64,000 nucleotides of DNA from Lysobacter defluvii IMMIB APB-9 = DSM 18482 (lineage in GTDB: Bacteria > Pseudomonadota > Gammaproteobacteria > Xanthomonadales > Xanthomonadaceae): contig NZ_AUHT01000012.1 in the NCBI RefSeq assembly GCF_000423325.1, positions 124,001-188,000 of the forward strand, read 5' to 3'. The translations under genes and the position numbers were made by a program. The notes under the pieces were generated by a model, which saw only the letters and a list, made by a program, of their open reading frames with translations, made no database searches and had not been told where the DNA came from. Below are positions 17,957-26,639 of the stretch, piece by piece. How positions within the stretch are numbered: the stretch's first letter is position 1; the number at the start of each line of letters is the position of its first letter.

Positions 17957-20896
17957 TCAGGCCGGGAGGGCGGGCTCGGCCTGTTCCGCGAACTCCGCCG
18001 GGCGGCCGAACAGGAATCCCTGCCCGAACCCGCAGCCAAGCTCGAGCAGCGCGGCGCGCTGCTCCTCGATCTCGACGCCCTCGGCGACCACGTCCATGCC
18101 GAGCGCGTGCGCCAGCCCGACCACGGCCTGGATCACCGGACCGCTGTTGCCCTGGCGGTGCAGGTCGGCCAGGAAGGTGCGGTCCATCTTGAGGATCCGC
18201 AGCGGGAAGCTGTGCAGGTAACTCAGCGACGAGTAGCCGGTGCCGAAGTCGTCGAGCGCGACGCCCACGCCGGCATCGAGCAGCCGCTGCAGCACGCCGC
18301 GCACCCGTTCCGGGTTCTCCAGCAGGCTGCCTTCGGTGACCTCGATGCGCAGCCGGTCCGGTGCCAGGCCGGTGCGCTCGAGCAGGCCCAGCAGGCGGCT
18401 GGTGAAGTCGCTGCGCTGCAGGTGCCGGGGTGCGACGTTGATCGACAGGTAGGTGCCGTCCTCGCGGGCGGCGGCCGCCAGGAACGCGCGCTTGAACAGC
18501 CGCCAGTCCATCGATTCGACCAGGCCGCTGTCCTCGGCCACGCGCAGGAAGTCGGCCGGGGCGAGCACGCCGCGCTCGGGGTGGCGCCAGCGCATCAGCG
18601 CTTCGTGGCCGACGATGGCGCCGTCGCCCAGCCGCACGATCGGCTGGAACCAGGGCTCGATCTCGTCGCGCTTGAGGGCCAGCCTCAGCTCGCCCTCCAC
18701 GGTCAGCTGGTCCACCGCGGTGTGCTGCAGCGAATCGTCATAGAGCTGCCAGCGCTTGCGCCCCAGTGCCTTCGCCCGGTACAGCGCGGTGTCCGCATCG
18801 CGCACCAGGTCGTCGATGTGCTGCTGGTGCGGCCGGGTGACCGCGATGCCGATGCTCGCCGAGGGCTCCAGCGTGCAGCCGGCCATCTCCATCGGCTCGG
18901 TCAGCGCCTCCAGCGCCCGCTCCGCCACGGCGATGGCCGCGGCCGGGCGGCCCTCGGCGTCCAGCGCGACGTCCTCGATCAGGATCGCGAACTCGTCCCC
19001 GGCCAGGCGCGCGACCAGGTCCGGCTGGCGCACGCACGACTGCAGCCGGCGCGCCACCTCGCACAGGAAGTCGTCGCCGGCGAGGTGGCCGAGGCTGTCG
19101 TTGATCACCTTGAACCGGTCCACGTCCAGGTACAGCAGCGCGCTGTGCCGCGCCGGCGTCTCCCGGGTGCGCTCCATGGCCTGGCCCAGGCGCAGCCGCA
19201 GCTGGTCGCGGTTGGGAAGGCCGGTGAGCGCGTCGTGCATGACCTGGTGGCGCAGCCGGTCCTGGATCCGCTCGCGCTCGCGGATCTCCCGGCGCAACTC
19301 GGCGGTCCGCTCGGCAACCCGCTCCTCCAGCCGGGTGTAGGCCTGCTGCTGGAACTCGGTCGCGCGGCGGCGCTGGACCGCATAGGCGATCTGGGAGGCG
19401 ACGAAGGTCAGCAGCTCCATGTCGATCGCGCCGAACTCGTCCTCGTTGGTATAGCTCTGCACCGCCACCAGGCCGATGACCTGCTCGCCGGACAGCAGCG
19501 GTGCCCCGAGCCAGCAGGCACTCGGCGCGCCCTGCTCCTGCCGGTACTCGATCTCGCCCGCCGCCTCCAGTTCCGCGATGCGCGCCGGGGTGCCCAGCAA
19601 CGGCTCGCGCGAGCGCAGCACCAGCTCGCTGAGCCCGCGGGCCAGCGGCCGGCTGGCGGTGAGCCGCGGGTGGCAGGTATCGACGTAATAGGGGAATTCC
19701 AGCCGGTCCCCGTCATCGGAGAGCAGGCCGATGTAGAAGTTGTCGGCATTGAGCAGCCGGCCGACGACGCGGTGGACCCGGGCGTGGAACTCGCCGGAGT
19801 CGATGTCCTCGGTGGCCAGCCGCGCGATCTCGAACAGTGCCGCCTGCAGGCGCTCGGCGCGCTCGCGCTCGACCACCTGCTGCTGCAGCGCGCGGTTCAC
19901 CGCGGCCAGCTGCTGGGTGCGCATCTCCACGCTGCGCTCGAGCAGCTCGGTGCTGCGCTTGCGGTCCAGCGCGGTCAGGATGTGGCTGGCGACGAACTCC
20001 AGCAGGCCCTGGTCCTCGCTGCTGAAGCCGGCCTCCTCGGTGTAGCTCTGCACCACGATCGCGCCCAGGGACTGGCCGTCGCGCATGATCGGCACGCCCA
20101 TCCACTGGTGGCAGTCGGTGCCGTAGGTGCGCATCGGTCCGTTGACCTGCGCCTCCAGCTGCTCCGGGGTGCCCCGCAGCGCCCGGCCACCGCGCATCAC
20201 GTGCCAGGTGGCCGAGTACTGGATGTCCTCCAGGGGCAGCGCCCCGGTGAACGGCGGATCGTCGACCGCGTCGGCGAAGTACAGCATCTCGAAGGTGTCG
20301 GCGGCGAGGTCCCGCATGACGATGAACAGGTTCTCGGCGTACATCAGGCTGCCGACGATCGAGTGCACCCCGCGCAGCACGTCGGCCATGTCCAGGTCGG
20401 AGAACGACAGTTCGGAGATGTCGAACAGCGCGCGCTGGAGCTGCTCGGAGTACTGCAGGCGCGACACCTCCTGGTGCAGTTCGGCCAGCTGCAGCTCGCG
20501 CGCCAGCAGGCGGTCGGCCGCGGCCCAGGGTTCACGCAGTTGTCCGAGGATGGCGGGGGTCGCTTCTGCCGACTCCGGCTCCAGCACCACGGTGGCCGTG
20601 CTGGCGGGCATCGGCACCGAGACCAGTCCCGTATCGGCGTCGCTCACCGGGCCACGCGCCAGCGCCGCGCGATCGGCGACGGCGATCGCCTCCGGCGAGG
20701 GCATGGTGTTGCCCGCCTGGCCGAGGACGGCGTGGCCGAACTCCCACACAACCCAGGCGCGGGAAACCCCGGGGCACTCGGCGGTGATCTCGCCCAGTGC
20801 CGTCAGCAGGGCGGGCGCGTCCGCGGCTTCCAGCAGCCTCTGGCGCCAGTGCATGCCGGGCGCGACGCTTCGGCACTCGTGCGTGAAGCCGTTCAC
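17957..20896 (-). CDS. GAF-GAF-GGDEF-EAL cyclic-di-GMP signalling protein
   Basis: A 979-residue soluble protein that senses a signal and sets c-di-GMP levels. Two GAF domains (about residues 150-310 and 340-520) are joined by coiled coils, followed by a GGDEF-type domain and an EAL domain. The cyclase signature reads AGDEF (residues 632-636) instead of GGDEF, a variant that is active in some proteins. The EAL phosphodiesterase motif is intact: EALMRW at Glu765, then DDFGTGYSSL and EGVE, so phosphodiesterase activity is likely. The start is a GTG at 20896 behind GGAG; an ATG at 20854 is an alternative without a ribosome-binding site. Confidence 0.93.
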   Translation of the reverse strand: MNGFTHECRSVAPGMHWRQRLLEAADAPALLTALGEITAECPGVSRAWVVWEFGHAVLGQAGNTMPSPEAIAVADRAALARGPVSDADTGLVSVPMPASTATVVLEPESAEATPAILGQLREPWAAADRLLARELQLAELHQEVSRLQYSEQLQRALFDISELSFSDLDMADVLRGVHSIVGSLMYAENLFIVMRDLAADTFEMLYFADAVDDPPFTGALPLEDIQYSATWHVMRGGRALRGTPEQLEAQVNGPMRTYGTDCHQWMGVPIMRDGQSLGAIVVQSYTEEAGFSSEDQGLLEFVASHILTALDRKRSTELLERSVEMRTQQLAAVNRALQQQVVERERAERLQAALFEIARLATEDIDSGEFHARVHRVVGRLLNADNFYIGLLSDDGDRLEFPYYVDTCHPRLTASRPLARGLSELVLRSREPLLGTPARIAELEAAGEIEYRQEQGAPSACWLGAPLLSGEQVIGLVAVQSYTNEDEFGAIDMELLTFVASQIAYAVQRRRATEFQQQAYTRLEERVAERTAELRREIRERERIQDRLRHQVMHDALTGLPNRDQLRLRLGQAMERTRETPARHSALLYLDVDRFKVINDSLGHLAGDDFLCEVARRLQSCVRQPDLVARLAGDEFAILIEDVALDAEGRPAAAIAVAERALEALTEPMEMAGCTLEPSASIGIAVTRPHQQHIDDLVRDADTALYRAKALGRKRWQLYDDSLQHTAVDQLTVEGELRLALKRDEIEPWFQPIVRLGDGAIVGHEALMRWRHPERGVLAPADFLRVAEDSGLVESMDWRLFKRAFLAAAAREDGTYLSINVAPRHLQRSDFTSRLLGLLERTGLAPDRLRIEVTEGSLLENPERVRGVLQRLLDAGVGVALDDFGTGYSSLSYLHSFPLRILKMDRTFLADLHRQGNSGPVIQAVVGLAHALGMDVVAEGVEIEEQRAALLELGCGFGQGFLFGRPAEFAEQAEPALPA

Positions 20897-21077
20897 CGGC
20901 GCACGCTCCCGCGCCGCGGCGGGATGGCCGACAGGCGGGCTTGGCAGTGCGGGTGGGCTGGATCGGCCATGTGCTCCGGGGACGCAAGAACTGTTCCGCT
21001 GTCGTTAACGGCAACACCGGTCAGGGCTTTAGCGCGTCCCGGCGGTACCATTGGGGCGTTGTGACAGGGGGTCCGAT

Positions 21078-21716
21078 ATGCGCAGTTTCGTCCACGCCGC
21101 CGTCCTGGCGGCCGGTCTGGTGGCGGCGTTGCCCGCCGCTGGCCAGGAGCGCCTGGTGCCGCGCTCCGAGTTCTTCTTCGAGGCCGATGCGGGCACCACG
21201 CGGCCGATCACCGCCGAGCGGGGCAGCGGTGATGCCGTGATCGAACGGCTGGGCAAGACGATCGCACGCAGTCCCCGCAATGCCGAGGCGGTCGCGCACC
21301 TGGCCCACATCGCGATGGAGGCCGGCCGCCCGGAGCTGGGGCGCGAGCTGTATGGGCGCGCCCTGGGACTGGTGGGCTCGAGCCACGCGCTGTACCGCCC
21401 GCTGCGCTGGAACTACGGCTGGGACCTGTACCGGACCGGGGATGCAGGCGGCGCGCTGGAGCAGTGGCAGGCACTCGTGGCCGACCGGGGCGTCACTGCA
21501 GTCTGGATGCCGCCCACGTTCGCCCTGGTGATGTGGACGCTGGACCGCCGCGAGGAGGCGGTCCAGTGGTATGCAGCCGCCGTGCGCAGCGAGCCGGCCC
21601 TGTGGACCACCACGGAGCGCCATGCCGAACTGCTGCCGGAGTGGCGCCCGGGCGAGATCGCGATCCTCGGCGAGGTCCAGCAGGCCTGGCAGCAGGATCC
21701 GCCGGAGTGGCCCTGA
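21078..21716 (+). CDS. exported TPR-like protein
   Basis: A 212-residue protein with a Sec signal peptide (MRSFVHAAVLAAGLVAALPAAGQ) and a helical body that fits two or three tetratricopeptide-like repeats (for example NAEAVAHLAHIAMEAGRPELG and GDAGGALEQWQALVADRG). No catalytic motif is visible. TPR proteins in the periplasm usually serve as scaffolds. The ATG at 21078 follows a G-rich stretch. It precedes the ParA-like gene by 77 bp, so co-transcription is possible. Confidence 0.72.
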   Translation: MRSFVHAAVLAAGLVAALPAAGQERLVPRSEFFFEADAGTTRPITAERGSGDAVIERLGKTIARSPRNAEAVAHLAHIAMEAGRPELGRELYGRALGLVGSSHALYRPLRWNYGWDLYRTGDAGGALEQWQALVADRGVTAVWMPPTFALVMWTLDRREEAVQWYAAAVRSEPALWTTTERHAELLPEWRPGEIAILGEVQQAWQQDPPEWP

Positions 21717-21793
21717 CCACGGCCTGAGGGACCCGGCGAGTGTACCCTCCGGAGTGGATGCCCGGGCGGCGCCGGGCCAGCCTCGGAGGTGCG

Positions 21794-22420
21794 ATGAAGA
21801 CGGTGCTGGTGGCCAGTTCCAAGGGAGGCGTGGGCAAGACCACGATCGCCACCCATCTCGCGGCGCATTCGGCGCTGCAGGGGCACGATACGGTCCTGCT
21901 CGACGCCGACCCGCAGGGCTCGTCCACCCAGTGGGCGCGCAAGCGGGCCGACATGGACAGCGCGGTGCTGCCGGTGGACGGCAGCCGCGGACGTTGGCAG
22001 CAGCGGATCCCCGCGGACACCGGTGCGCTCTTCATCGACGCGCCCGCCGGAGCGATGGCACGCCACCTGGAGCCGTTCCTGGAGCGTGCCGACGCAATGG
22101 TGGTGCCGGTCACGCCGTCCGCGCTGGACGTGGAGGCGACCGTCCCGTTCCTGGATTCGGTCGCGGAGCATCCCCGGGTGCGCCGCGGCGAGCTGCGGGT
22201 CGGGCTGGTCGCCAACCGCCTGCGGCCCTGGACGGTGAACTCGCAATCCACCGTCGAGTTGCTGGAGCAGTGGCCCTACCCGCTCGCCGGCCAGATCCGC
22301 GACAGCCAGGCGTACGTGCTGCTGTGTGGCCTCGGCCGGACTCTGTTCGACTACCATTCCAGCAACGTGCGCGAACACCAGGCGGACTGGATGCCACTGC
22401 TCAGGTGGCTGGGCCGCTGA
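21794..22420 (+). CDS. ParA-family ATPase, orphan
   Basis: A 208-residue protein with the deviant Walker A motif SSKGGVGKTT (Lys10 and Lys15) of ParA/MinD-type ATPases, the switch LLDADPQGSSTQWA, and DAPAG as the Walker B region. These ATPases position cargo such as plasmids, chromosomes or protein complexes on the nucleoid or membrane. No ParB and no parS-like repeats are seen nearby, so this is not an obvious partition locus. GGAGG precedes the ATG at 21794. Its neighbours are a TPR protein and sixA. Confidence 0.88.
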   Translation: MKTVLVASSKGGVGKTTIATHLAAHSALQGHDTVLLDADPQGSSTQWARKRADMDSAVLPVDGSRGRWQQRIPADTGALFIDAPAGAMARHLEPFLERADAMVVPVTPSALDVEATVPFLDSVAEHPRVRRGELRVGLVANRLRPWTVNSQSTVELLEQWPYPLAGQIRDSQAYVLLCGLGRTLFDYHSSNVREHQADWMPLLRWLGR

Positions 22421-22450
22421 CCCGCACCGCGCCGAGCCAGGTACCCCGCC

Positions 22451-22927
22451 ATGCGTGAACTGATCCTGCTGCGACATGCCCATGCCGAGATCGCCTCCAT
22501 GGGGCAGGCCGATCTCGACCGTCCGCTGTCGGCCCAGGGCCTGGCCGAGGCGGAGGCCGCCGGGAGCTGGCTGAAGTCGCAGAACCTCGTCCCCGACTGC
22601 GTGCTGTGTTCGCCGGCACGCAGGACCCGCGAGACGCTGGAAGCGGTGCTTGGCGTCGTGGGCTACGTGGAGCAGCGCGTGGAGGACGCCATCTACGAAG
22701 CCACGCCGGGTGCGCTGATCGCGCTCGCCGACGCCATGCCCGAAAGCGAGCGCCTGATGCTGGTGGGGCACAACCCGGGGTTGGAGCAGCTGGCGGCGCT
22801 GCTGCACAGCGGGCAGACCGGCGAGTACCGCGGCATGCCGCCCGGCGGAGTGGCGGTGCTGGCGCTGCCGTCCGGGCGCGCGCTGGAACCGGGCATCGCG
22901 CGCCTGAGCGCCTTCTGGTGGCCGTGA
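22451..22927 (+). CDS. sixA: phosphohistidine phosphatase SixA
   Basis: A 158-residue histidine-phosphatase-superfamily member with the N-terminal catalytic LLRHAHAE motif (Arg8-His9) and the second His in LMLVGHNPG. SixA proteins remove phosphate from histidine on phosphorelay or PTS proteins. Length and the SSPARRTRET-like CSPARRTRETLE are typical. It overlaps the following yceI-type gene by 4 bp (GTGA), starting a three-gene coupled set. Confidence 0.88.
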   Translation: MRELILLRHAHAEIASMGQADLDRPLSAQGLAEAEAAGSWLKSQNLVPDCVLCSPARRTRETLEAVLGVVGYVEQRVEDAIYEATPGALIALADAMPESERLMLVGHNPGLEQLAALLHSGQTGEYRGMPPGGVAVLALPSGRALEPGIARLSAFWWP

Positions 22928-23574
22928 CGGCCGCGGGCCCGGACTCCCCGTCGTCCCCCTCGCGCGCCGCCCGGCGCAGGCAACGCACCGGTCCGGCGAC
23001 GGTGCTGGCGGTGCTCGTCCTGCACCTCGCGGGCGGGAGCGCGCCCGCCACCGCCGGCGGCGGGCCGCTGGAACCGGAGGTGGTCGCCCTGGACGCAGAA
23101 GCCAGCCGCGCCGTGTTCCACGTGCGCACCCGCTGGGGGCAGCGGATCGCCGGGCGCCTGCCGGCGCTTGGCGGTGAACGCCGGATCCTGGCCGACGGCC
23201 GGCACCAGGTCCGGATCGCGCTGGACGCGGCGGGGGTCGAACTCGGGGGCGCGGGACGGCTGGAGGAGATCGCGCGCAGCGACCGCTTCTTCGACGCCGA
23301 TGCGCACCCGCAGATCGTGTTCCTGTCCGATCCCTATCCCGCCTCCGTGGTCGAGCACGGAGGCCAGGTCCATGGCTGGCTGGAGATGCGCGGCGTACGC
23401 CGCCCGGAAAGCTTCACGCTGGAGCCCGCGTCCTGTCCCGAGCCGGGGACCGCATGCCCGGTCATCGCGCACGGCAGCGTCGACCGCGGTGACTACGGAA
23501 TGGACGCGATGCGCGTGGCGCTCACCGGCAGCGTCCACTTCGACCTGCGCCTGTGGCTGGAGCCAATGCCGTGA
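22924..23574 (+). CDS. YceI-family exported lipid-binding-like protein
   Basis: A 216-residue protein with an N-terminal hydrophobic segment (about residues 20-38) after a charged, Ser/Pro-rich start, then a YceI-like lipocalin-type beta-barrel. Supporting patterns are FHVRTRWGQRIAGRLP, the mid-domain RSDRFFDADAHPQIVF and GDYGMDAMR near the end. YceI proteins bind long isoprenoid or lipid molecules in the periplasm. Two cysteines (CPEPGTACP) could form a disulfide. The GTG at 22924 overlaps the sixA stop; the stop overlaps the next ATG by one base (TGATG). Confidence 0.82.
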   Translation: MTAAGPDSPSSPSRAARRRQRTGPATVLAVLVLHLAGGSAPATAGGGPLEPEVVALDAEASRAVFHVRTRWGQRIAGRLPALGGERRILADGRHQVRIALDAAGVELGGAGRLEEIARSDRFFDADAHPQIVFLSDPYPASVVEHGGQVHGWLEMRGVRRPESFTLEPASCPEPGTACPVIAHGSVDRGDYGMDAMRVALTGSVHFDLRLWLEPMP

Positions 23575-25538
23575 TGCGGGCGTGGCTGTTGCGCCTGGTG
23601 CCGCTGTTGCTGCTGGGCCTCGCCGGATGCGCGACACTGGCGCCGCAGCAGCTGGAGCGCAGCGCCTCGATTGCCGCGGCCGCGCGCGACACCGACGTGG
23701 ACTGCGACCGCCAGGATGCCTGCGCGGCGCCCTCGCCGTTGCGCCGGATGGCCGCGGAGGTGCTGGCCGCTTCGACCCCCGCCGCGCCGCGCCACCGCGC
23801 GCTGATCCTCGACGAGGGCACGGACGCGCTGATGGCCCGGATCAACCTGATCCGCAGCGCGACCACCAGCTTGGACGTGCAGACCTACATCTTCGACGAG
23901 GACGACGCCGGCCGGCTGGTGCTCGACGAGCTGATCGCCGCGGCGCGGCGCGGGGTACGCGTACGGCTGCTCATGGACCAGCTGTCCGCGCTGCGCCGCG
24001 CCGAAACGCTGGCCGCGCTCGCCGGGCTGCATGCCAACCTGCAGCTGCGCATCTACAACCCGATGCTCGATCGCGCGCGCATCAGTTACCCGCAGTACGT
24101 GCTTGCCGCCGCCTGCTGCTGGCGCAGGCTCAACCAGCGCATGCACAACAAGCTGTTCCTGGTCGACGGCGCGATCGCGATCACCGGCGGCCGCAACTAC
24201 CAGGACGCGTATTACGACTGGGATCCGGAGTACAACTTCCGCGACCGCGACGTGCTGCTGGCCGGCCCGGTGGTGCGGGAGATGTCGGCCGACTTCCAGG
24301 CGTTCTGGGACAACCCGCGGGCGGTCGCGCCGGAGCGGCTGACCGATGTCGGCCGGGTGCTGCTCGACCGTGGCGTCCCGGAGCTGGTGCCGCACGATTT
24401 ACAGTGGCCGGAGCGCGCACAGGCGATGCGCGAGCTCGCCGGCGACCCGGAACAGGTCCGCGTGCGCCTGGTCGAGCCGTCGATGGAGGTCGACGAGGTC
24501 CACTACGTCTCCGACGGCCCGGACAAGCACCGCGCCGAGGAGCCTGCCGGCGCGGTGGCGTCGCGCTCGCTCGGGCGGCTGATCCAGTCGGCCGACCACC
24601 GGGTGATGATCCAGACGCCATACCTGGTGCTGTCCGACCCGGCACAGGAACTGTTCCGGCGGCTGCACCACTCCGGCGACGGGCCGCGGATCATCATTTC
24701 CACGAACTCCCTGGCCGCGACCGACGCGTTCATCGCCTACGCGCTGTCGTTCAAGTACAAGCGGCGTTTCCTGCGCGAATTCGGGTTCCACATCTACGAG
24801 TACAAGCCGTTTCCGGCAGACGCTCCGGTGGACCTGGCCGCCACCGGGGCCAGGCTGCCGCCGGGGGGCGACGAGCCGCCCGCCAACGAGGTCCCGGTTT
24901 CCGCGCCGTCGGTGGAGGAACTGCGGGCGCAGCGGCGCAAGGCCCGGCGCGAGCAGCACGGGAGCGTGGTGCGCAGGCCCTTCTACCGCCGGCCGCTGGC
25001 CGCCGAGTACGGTGCGACCCGCTTCGCCACGCGGGCCGCCAACGAGCCGGTACCCCTGCGGCGCGCGGGCGTGCGGGTCGGACTGCATGCCAAGTCGCTG
25101 GTGATCGACGACCGGATCGGGGTGATCGGAACCCACAACTTCGACCCGCGCGGCGACAACTACAACACCGAGAGCATGGTGGTCATCGTCGATGACGACT
25201 TCGCCGCCGCCCTGGCCGCCAGCATCGGCCGCGACATCGCCCCGGAGAACTCCTGGGTGATCGCCCCGCGCAACCCGCCCATCCTCTCGGGGCTGGAGTA
25301 CTCGCTGTCCAAGGTGTCCGAGCACCTGCCGGTGTTCGACCTGTGGCCCACGCGCTACGCCACCAGCTACGAGTTCGTGCCGGGCCCGGAGTGCACCGGG
25401 CCGCTGCCCCCGGACCACCCGCGCTTCCGCGAGTGCTACCGCTCGGTCGGGGACTTCCCGGAGGTCAATCCGGCCCTCAAGGGGCTGCCGACGCGGCTGT
25501 TCACCGCCTTCGGGGCAGGGCTGGCTCCGATCCTGTGA
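23574..25538 (+). CDS. phospholipase D-family lipoprotein (cardiolipin synthase C-like)
   Basis: A 654-residue protein with a lipoprotein signal ending LAGC, then two phospholipase D H-x-K motifs: HNKLFLVDG (His191) with GGRNY, and HAKSLVIDD (His505) with GTHNFDPRGDN. Together they form the active site that transfers phosphatidyl groups. The architecture resembles the ClsC/YmdC branch of cardiolipin synthases, although lipid anchoring and the Pro-rich insertion before the second motif differ. It is translationally coupled to the upstream yceI-type gene. The stop codon lies inside a perfect CRP-type site that faces the next gene. Confidence 0.88.
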   Translation: MRAWLLRLVPLLLLGLAGCATLAPQQLERSASIAAAARDTDVDCDRQDACAAPSPLRRMAAEVLAASTPAAPRHRALILDEGTDALMARINLIRSATTSLDVQTYIFDEDDAGRLVLDELIAAARRGVRVRLLMDQLSALRRAETLAALAGLHANLQLRIYNPMLDRARISYPQYVLAAACCWRRLNQRMHNKLFLVDGAIAITGGRNYQDAYYDWDPEYNFRDRDVLLAGPVVREMSADFQAFWDNPRAVAPERLTDVGRVLLDRGVPELVPHDLQWPERAQAMRELAGDPEQVRVRLVEPSMEVDEVHYVSDGPDKHRAEEPAGAVASRSLGRLIQSADHRVMIQTPYLVLSDPAQELFRRLHHSGDGPRIIISTNSLAATDAFIAYALSFKYKRRFLREFGFHIYEYKPFPADAPVDLAATGARLPPGGDEPPANEVPVSAPSVEELRAQRRKARREQHGSVVRRPFYRRPLAAEYGATRFATRAANEPVPLRRAGVRVGLHAKSLVIDDRIGVIGTHNFDPRGDNYNTESMVVIVDDDFAAALAASIGRDIAPENSWVIAPRNPPILSGLEYSLSKVSEHLPVFDLWPTRYATSYEFVPGPECTGPLPPDHPRFRECYRSVGDFPEVNPALKGLPTRLFTAFGAGLAPIL

Positions 25539-25549
25539 CGTAAATCACA
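25534..25549 (+). promoter_or_regulatory. CRP/Clp-type binding site
   Basis: TGTGACGTAAATCACA is a perfect match to the CRP consensus half-sites TGTGA-N6-TCACA. Xanthomonads use the CRP homologue Clp, which recognises the same sequence. It sits 112 bp before the start of the 65-residue gene at 25661 and overlaps the stop of the phospholipase D gene. Confidence 0.75.
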
Positions 25550-25602
25550 TTCCTGAGGTCGCGCTGAACGCGTGACTTCCGGCCTATGGTGCCTGCGATT
25601 AG

Positions 25603-25622
25603 GTGTTGTAGTCTACCAACAC
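25603..25622 (+). promoter_or_regulatory. near-perfect dyad, possible repressor operator
   Basis: GTGTTGTAGTCTACCAACAC is an inverted repeat with one unpaired base (arms GTGTTGTAG and CTACCAACAC). It lies between the CRP-type site and the start of the small gene at 25661, where an operator overlapping or following a promoter would be expected. The regulator is unknown; the half-site resembles those of BlaI/CopY-type winged-helix repressors only loosely. Confidence 0.45.
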
Positions 25623-25660
25623 ACCACAGCACCGACACGGTCGGAACCAGGAGCACTACG

Positions 25661-25858
25661 ATGAACGTCCAGTACACCACCGCCGCCACCCGCAACTTCC
25701 AGAGCGCGGCCGCCGCCCGCCACATGAACGTTGATACCGGCACCTACCGCGCCGGCGAGCGCGAGCAGGGCCGTGGCTACGGCCGCAGCGTTGGCTACGC
25801 CGCCCCGCGCCCGTACGCGAGCCAGTCCGGCAGCGGGTCCCTGTTCAGGGTCCGGTGA
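25661..25858 (+). CDS. small Arg/Gly/Tyr-rich protein, paralogue 1
   Basis: A 65-residue basic protein without hydrophobic segments. The C-terminal half has the pattern D-x-G-T-x(3)-G-x-R followed by GRGYGRSVGYAA and ends in FRVR. AGGAG lies 8 nt before the ATG at 25661. The next open frame encodes a related protein (same D-x-G, G-x-G-Y, GYAA and terminal FRVR), so this is a tandem pair. The upstream region has a perfect CRP-type site and a dyad, so expression is probably tightly regulated. Function unknown. Confidence 0.7.
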   Translation: MNVQYTTAATRNFQSAAAARHMNVDTGTYRAGEREQGRGYGRSVGYAAPRPYASQSGSGSLFRVR

Positions 25859-25910
25859 GCCTCCCGCCCCCTATTCAGGTACAATAATGCTCGTGTTTTC
25901 AACAACTTGC

Positions 25911-26129
25911 ATGAAAGGAGAAGTCAAAATCGAAAGCCAGGTTTTCCAGCGCGTCCCGTCCACCCCGTCCCACCCCTCCGCTCCGCACCAGGGGCTTGCC
26001 GTCCGCGACCATGGCGCGACGGTGCAGGGGACCCGCCGCCGCACCCTGGGACAGGGCTACCTGCGTGGCTACGCAGCAGGCGCGGGCATGCCGGGCGCGC
26101 ACCGGGCGCCGCGTTTCCGGGTCCGTTGA
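25911..26129 (+). CDS. small basic protein, paralogue 2 of the 25661 gene
   Basis: About 72 residues from the ATG at 25911, ending in FRVR like its neighbour. The two share a spaced pattern: D-x-G, G-x-R, G-x-G-Y and GYAA. The start is unclear. ATG 25911 has no ribosome-binding site, whereas a strong AAAGGAG at 25914-25920 points to an initiation 8 nt further on at 25929, where the in-frame codon is ATC, a very rare start. ATG 25887 is another in-frame choice. A TACAAT box at 25880-25885 could be a -10 element. Function unknown. Confidence 0.55.
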   Translation: MKGEVKIESQVFQRVPSTPSHPSAPHQGLAVRDHGATVQGTRRRTLGQGYLRGYAAGAGMPGAHRAPRFRVR

Positions 26130-26149
26130 CCCGCGCTAAGGTGGCCGGC

Positions 26150-26599
26150 ATGGCCATCGCAACCGCTACGTCGCGCGGGTTCCCCACGCCGCCCGACCTT
26201 GAACAGCTCAACCTCCTCTCGCGGGGCACCGCGATCGAGGCCCTCGGCATCGTCTTCACCGCCGCCGGCGACGACTGGCTGCAGGCGACCATGCCGGTCG
26301 ATGCACGCACCCGGCAGCCCTACGGCCTCCTGCATGGCGGCGCCTCGGTGCTGCTCGCTGAGACCCTGGGCAGCAGCGCAGGCAACCTGTGCGTGGCCGA
26401 AGGGCAGGTCTGCGTAGGCGTGGAGATCAACGCCAACCACCTGCGCGCCGTGCGCAGCGGACGGGTGACCGGGACGACCCGGCCGCTCCACGTCGGTGGC
26501 CGCACCCAGGTGTGGGAGATCCACATAGAGGACGAGCGCGGTCGGCTGTGCTGCGTGTCGCGCCTGACCCTCGCGGTCGTCGCCGCCGACGCCGGCTGA
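26150..26599 (+). CDS. PaaI/YdiI-type hotdog acyl-CoA thioesterase
   Basis: A 149-residue single hotdog-fold protein. The central helix motif YGLLHGGASVLLAETLGS matches the family's H-G-G and catalytic Glu of PaaI/YdiI/MenI-type thioesterases, followed by VGVEINANHLRA. Such enzymes hydrolyse acyl- or aroyl-CoA, in some cases the DHNA-CoA of menaquinone synthesis or phenylacetyl-CoA intermediates. The substrate is not evident here, as no such pathway is adjacent. The ATG at 26150 gives the usual family length. Confidence 0.88.
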   Translation: MAIATATSRGFPTPPDLEQLNLLSRGTAIEALGIVFTAAGDDWLQATMPVDARTRQPYGLLHGGASVLLAETLGSSAGNLCVAEGQVCVGVEINANHLRAVRSGRVTGTTRPLHVGGRTQVWEIHIEDERGRLCCVSRLTLAVVAADAG

Positions 26600-26639
26600 G
26601 CGTTCCGGCGACCGGCCGCGCTGGTACTCTTCGCAGTAC

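Noticed and set aside
18107-21064. 985-codon open frame on the plus strand
   Set aside because: It is antisense to the GAF-GAF-GGDEF-EAL gene; its translation has no domain logic and is His/Gln/Arg-rich shadow sequence.
21794-22420. Plasmid or prophage partition locus
   Set aside because: Only a ParA-type ATPase is present; no ParB, parS-like repeats or phage genes are nearby and codon use is core-like.
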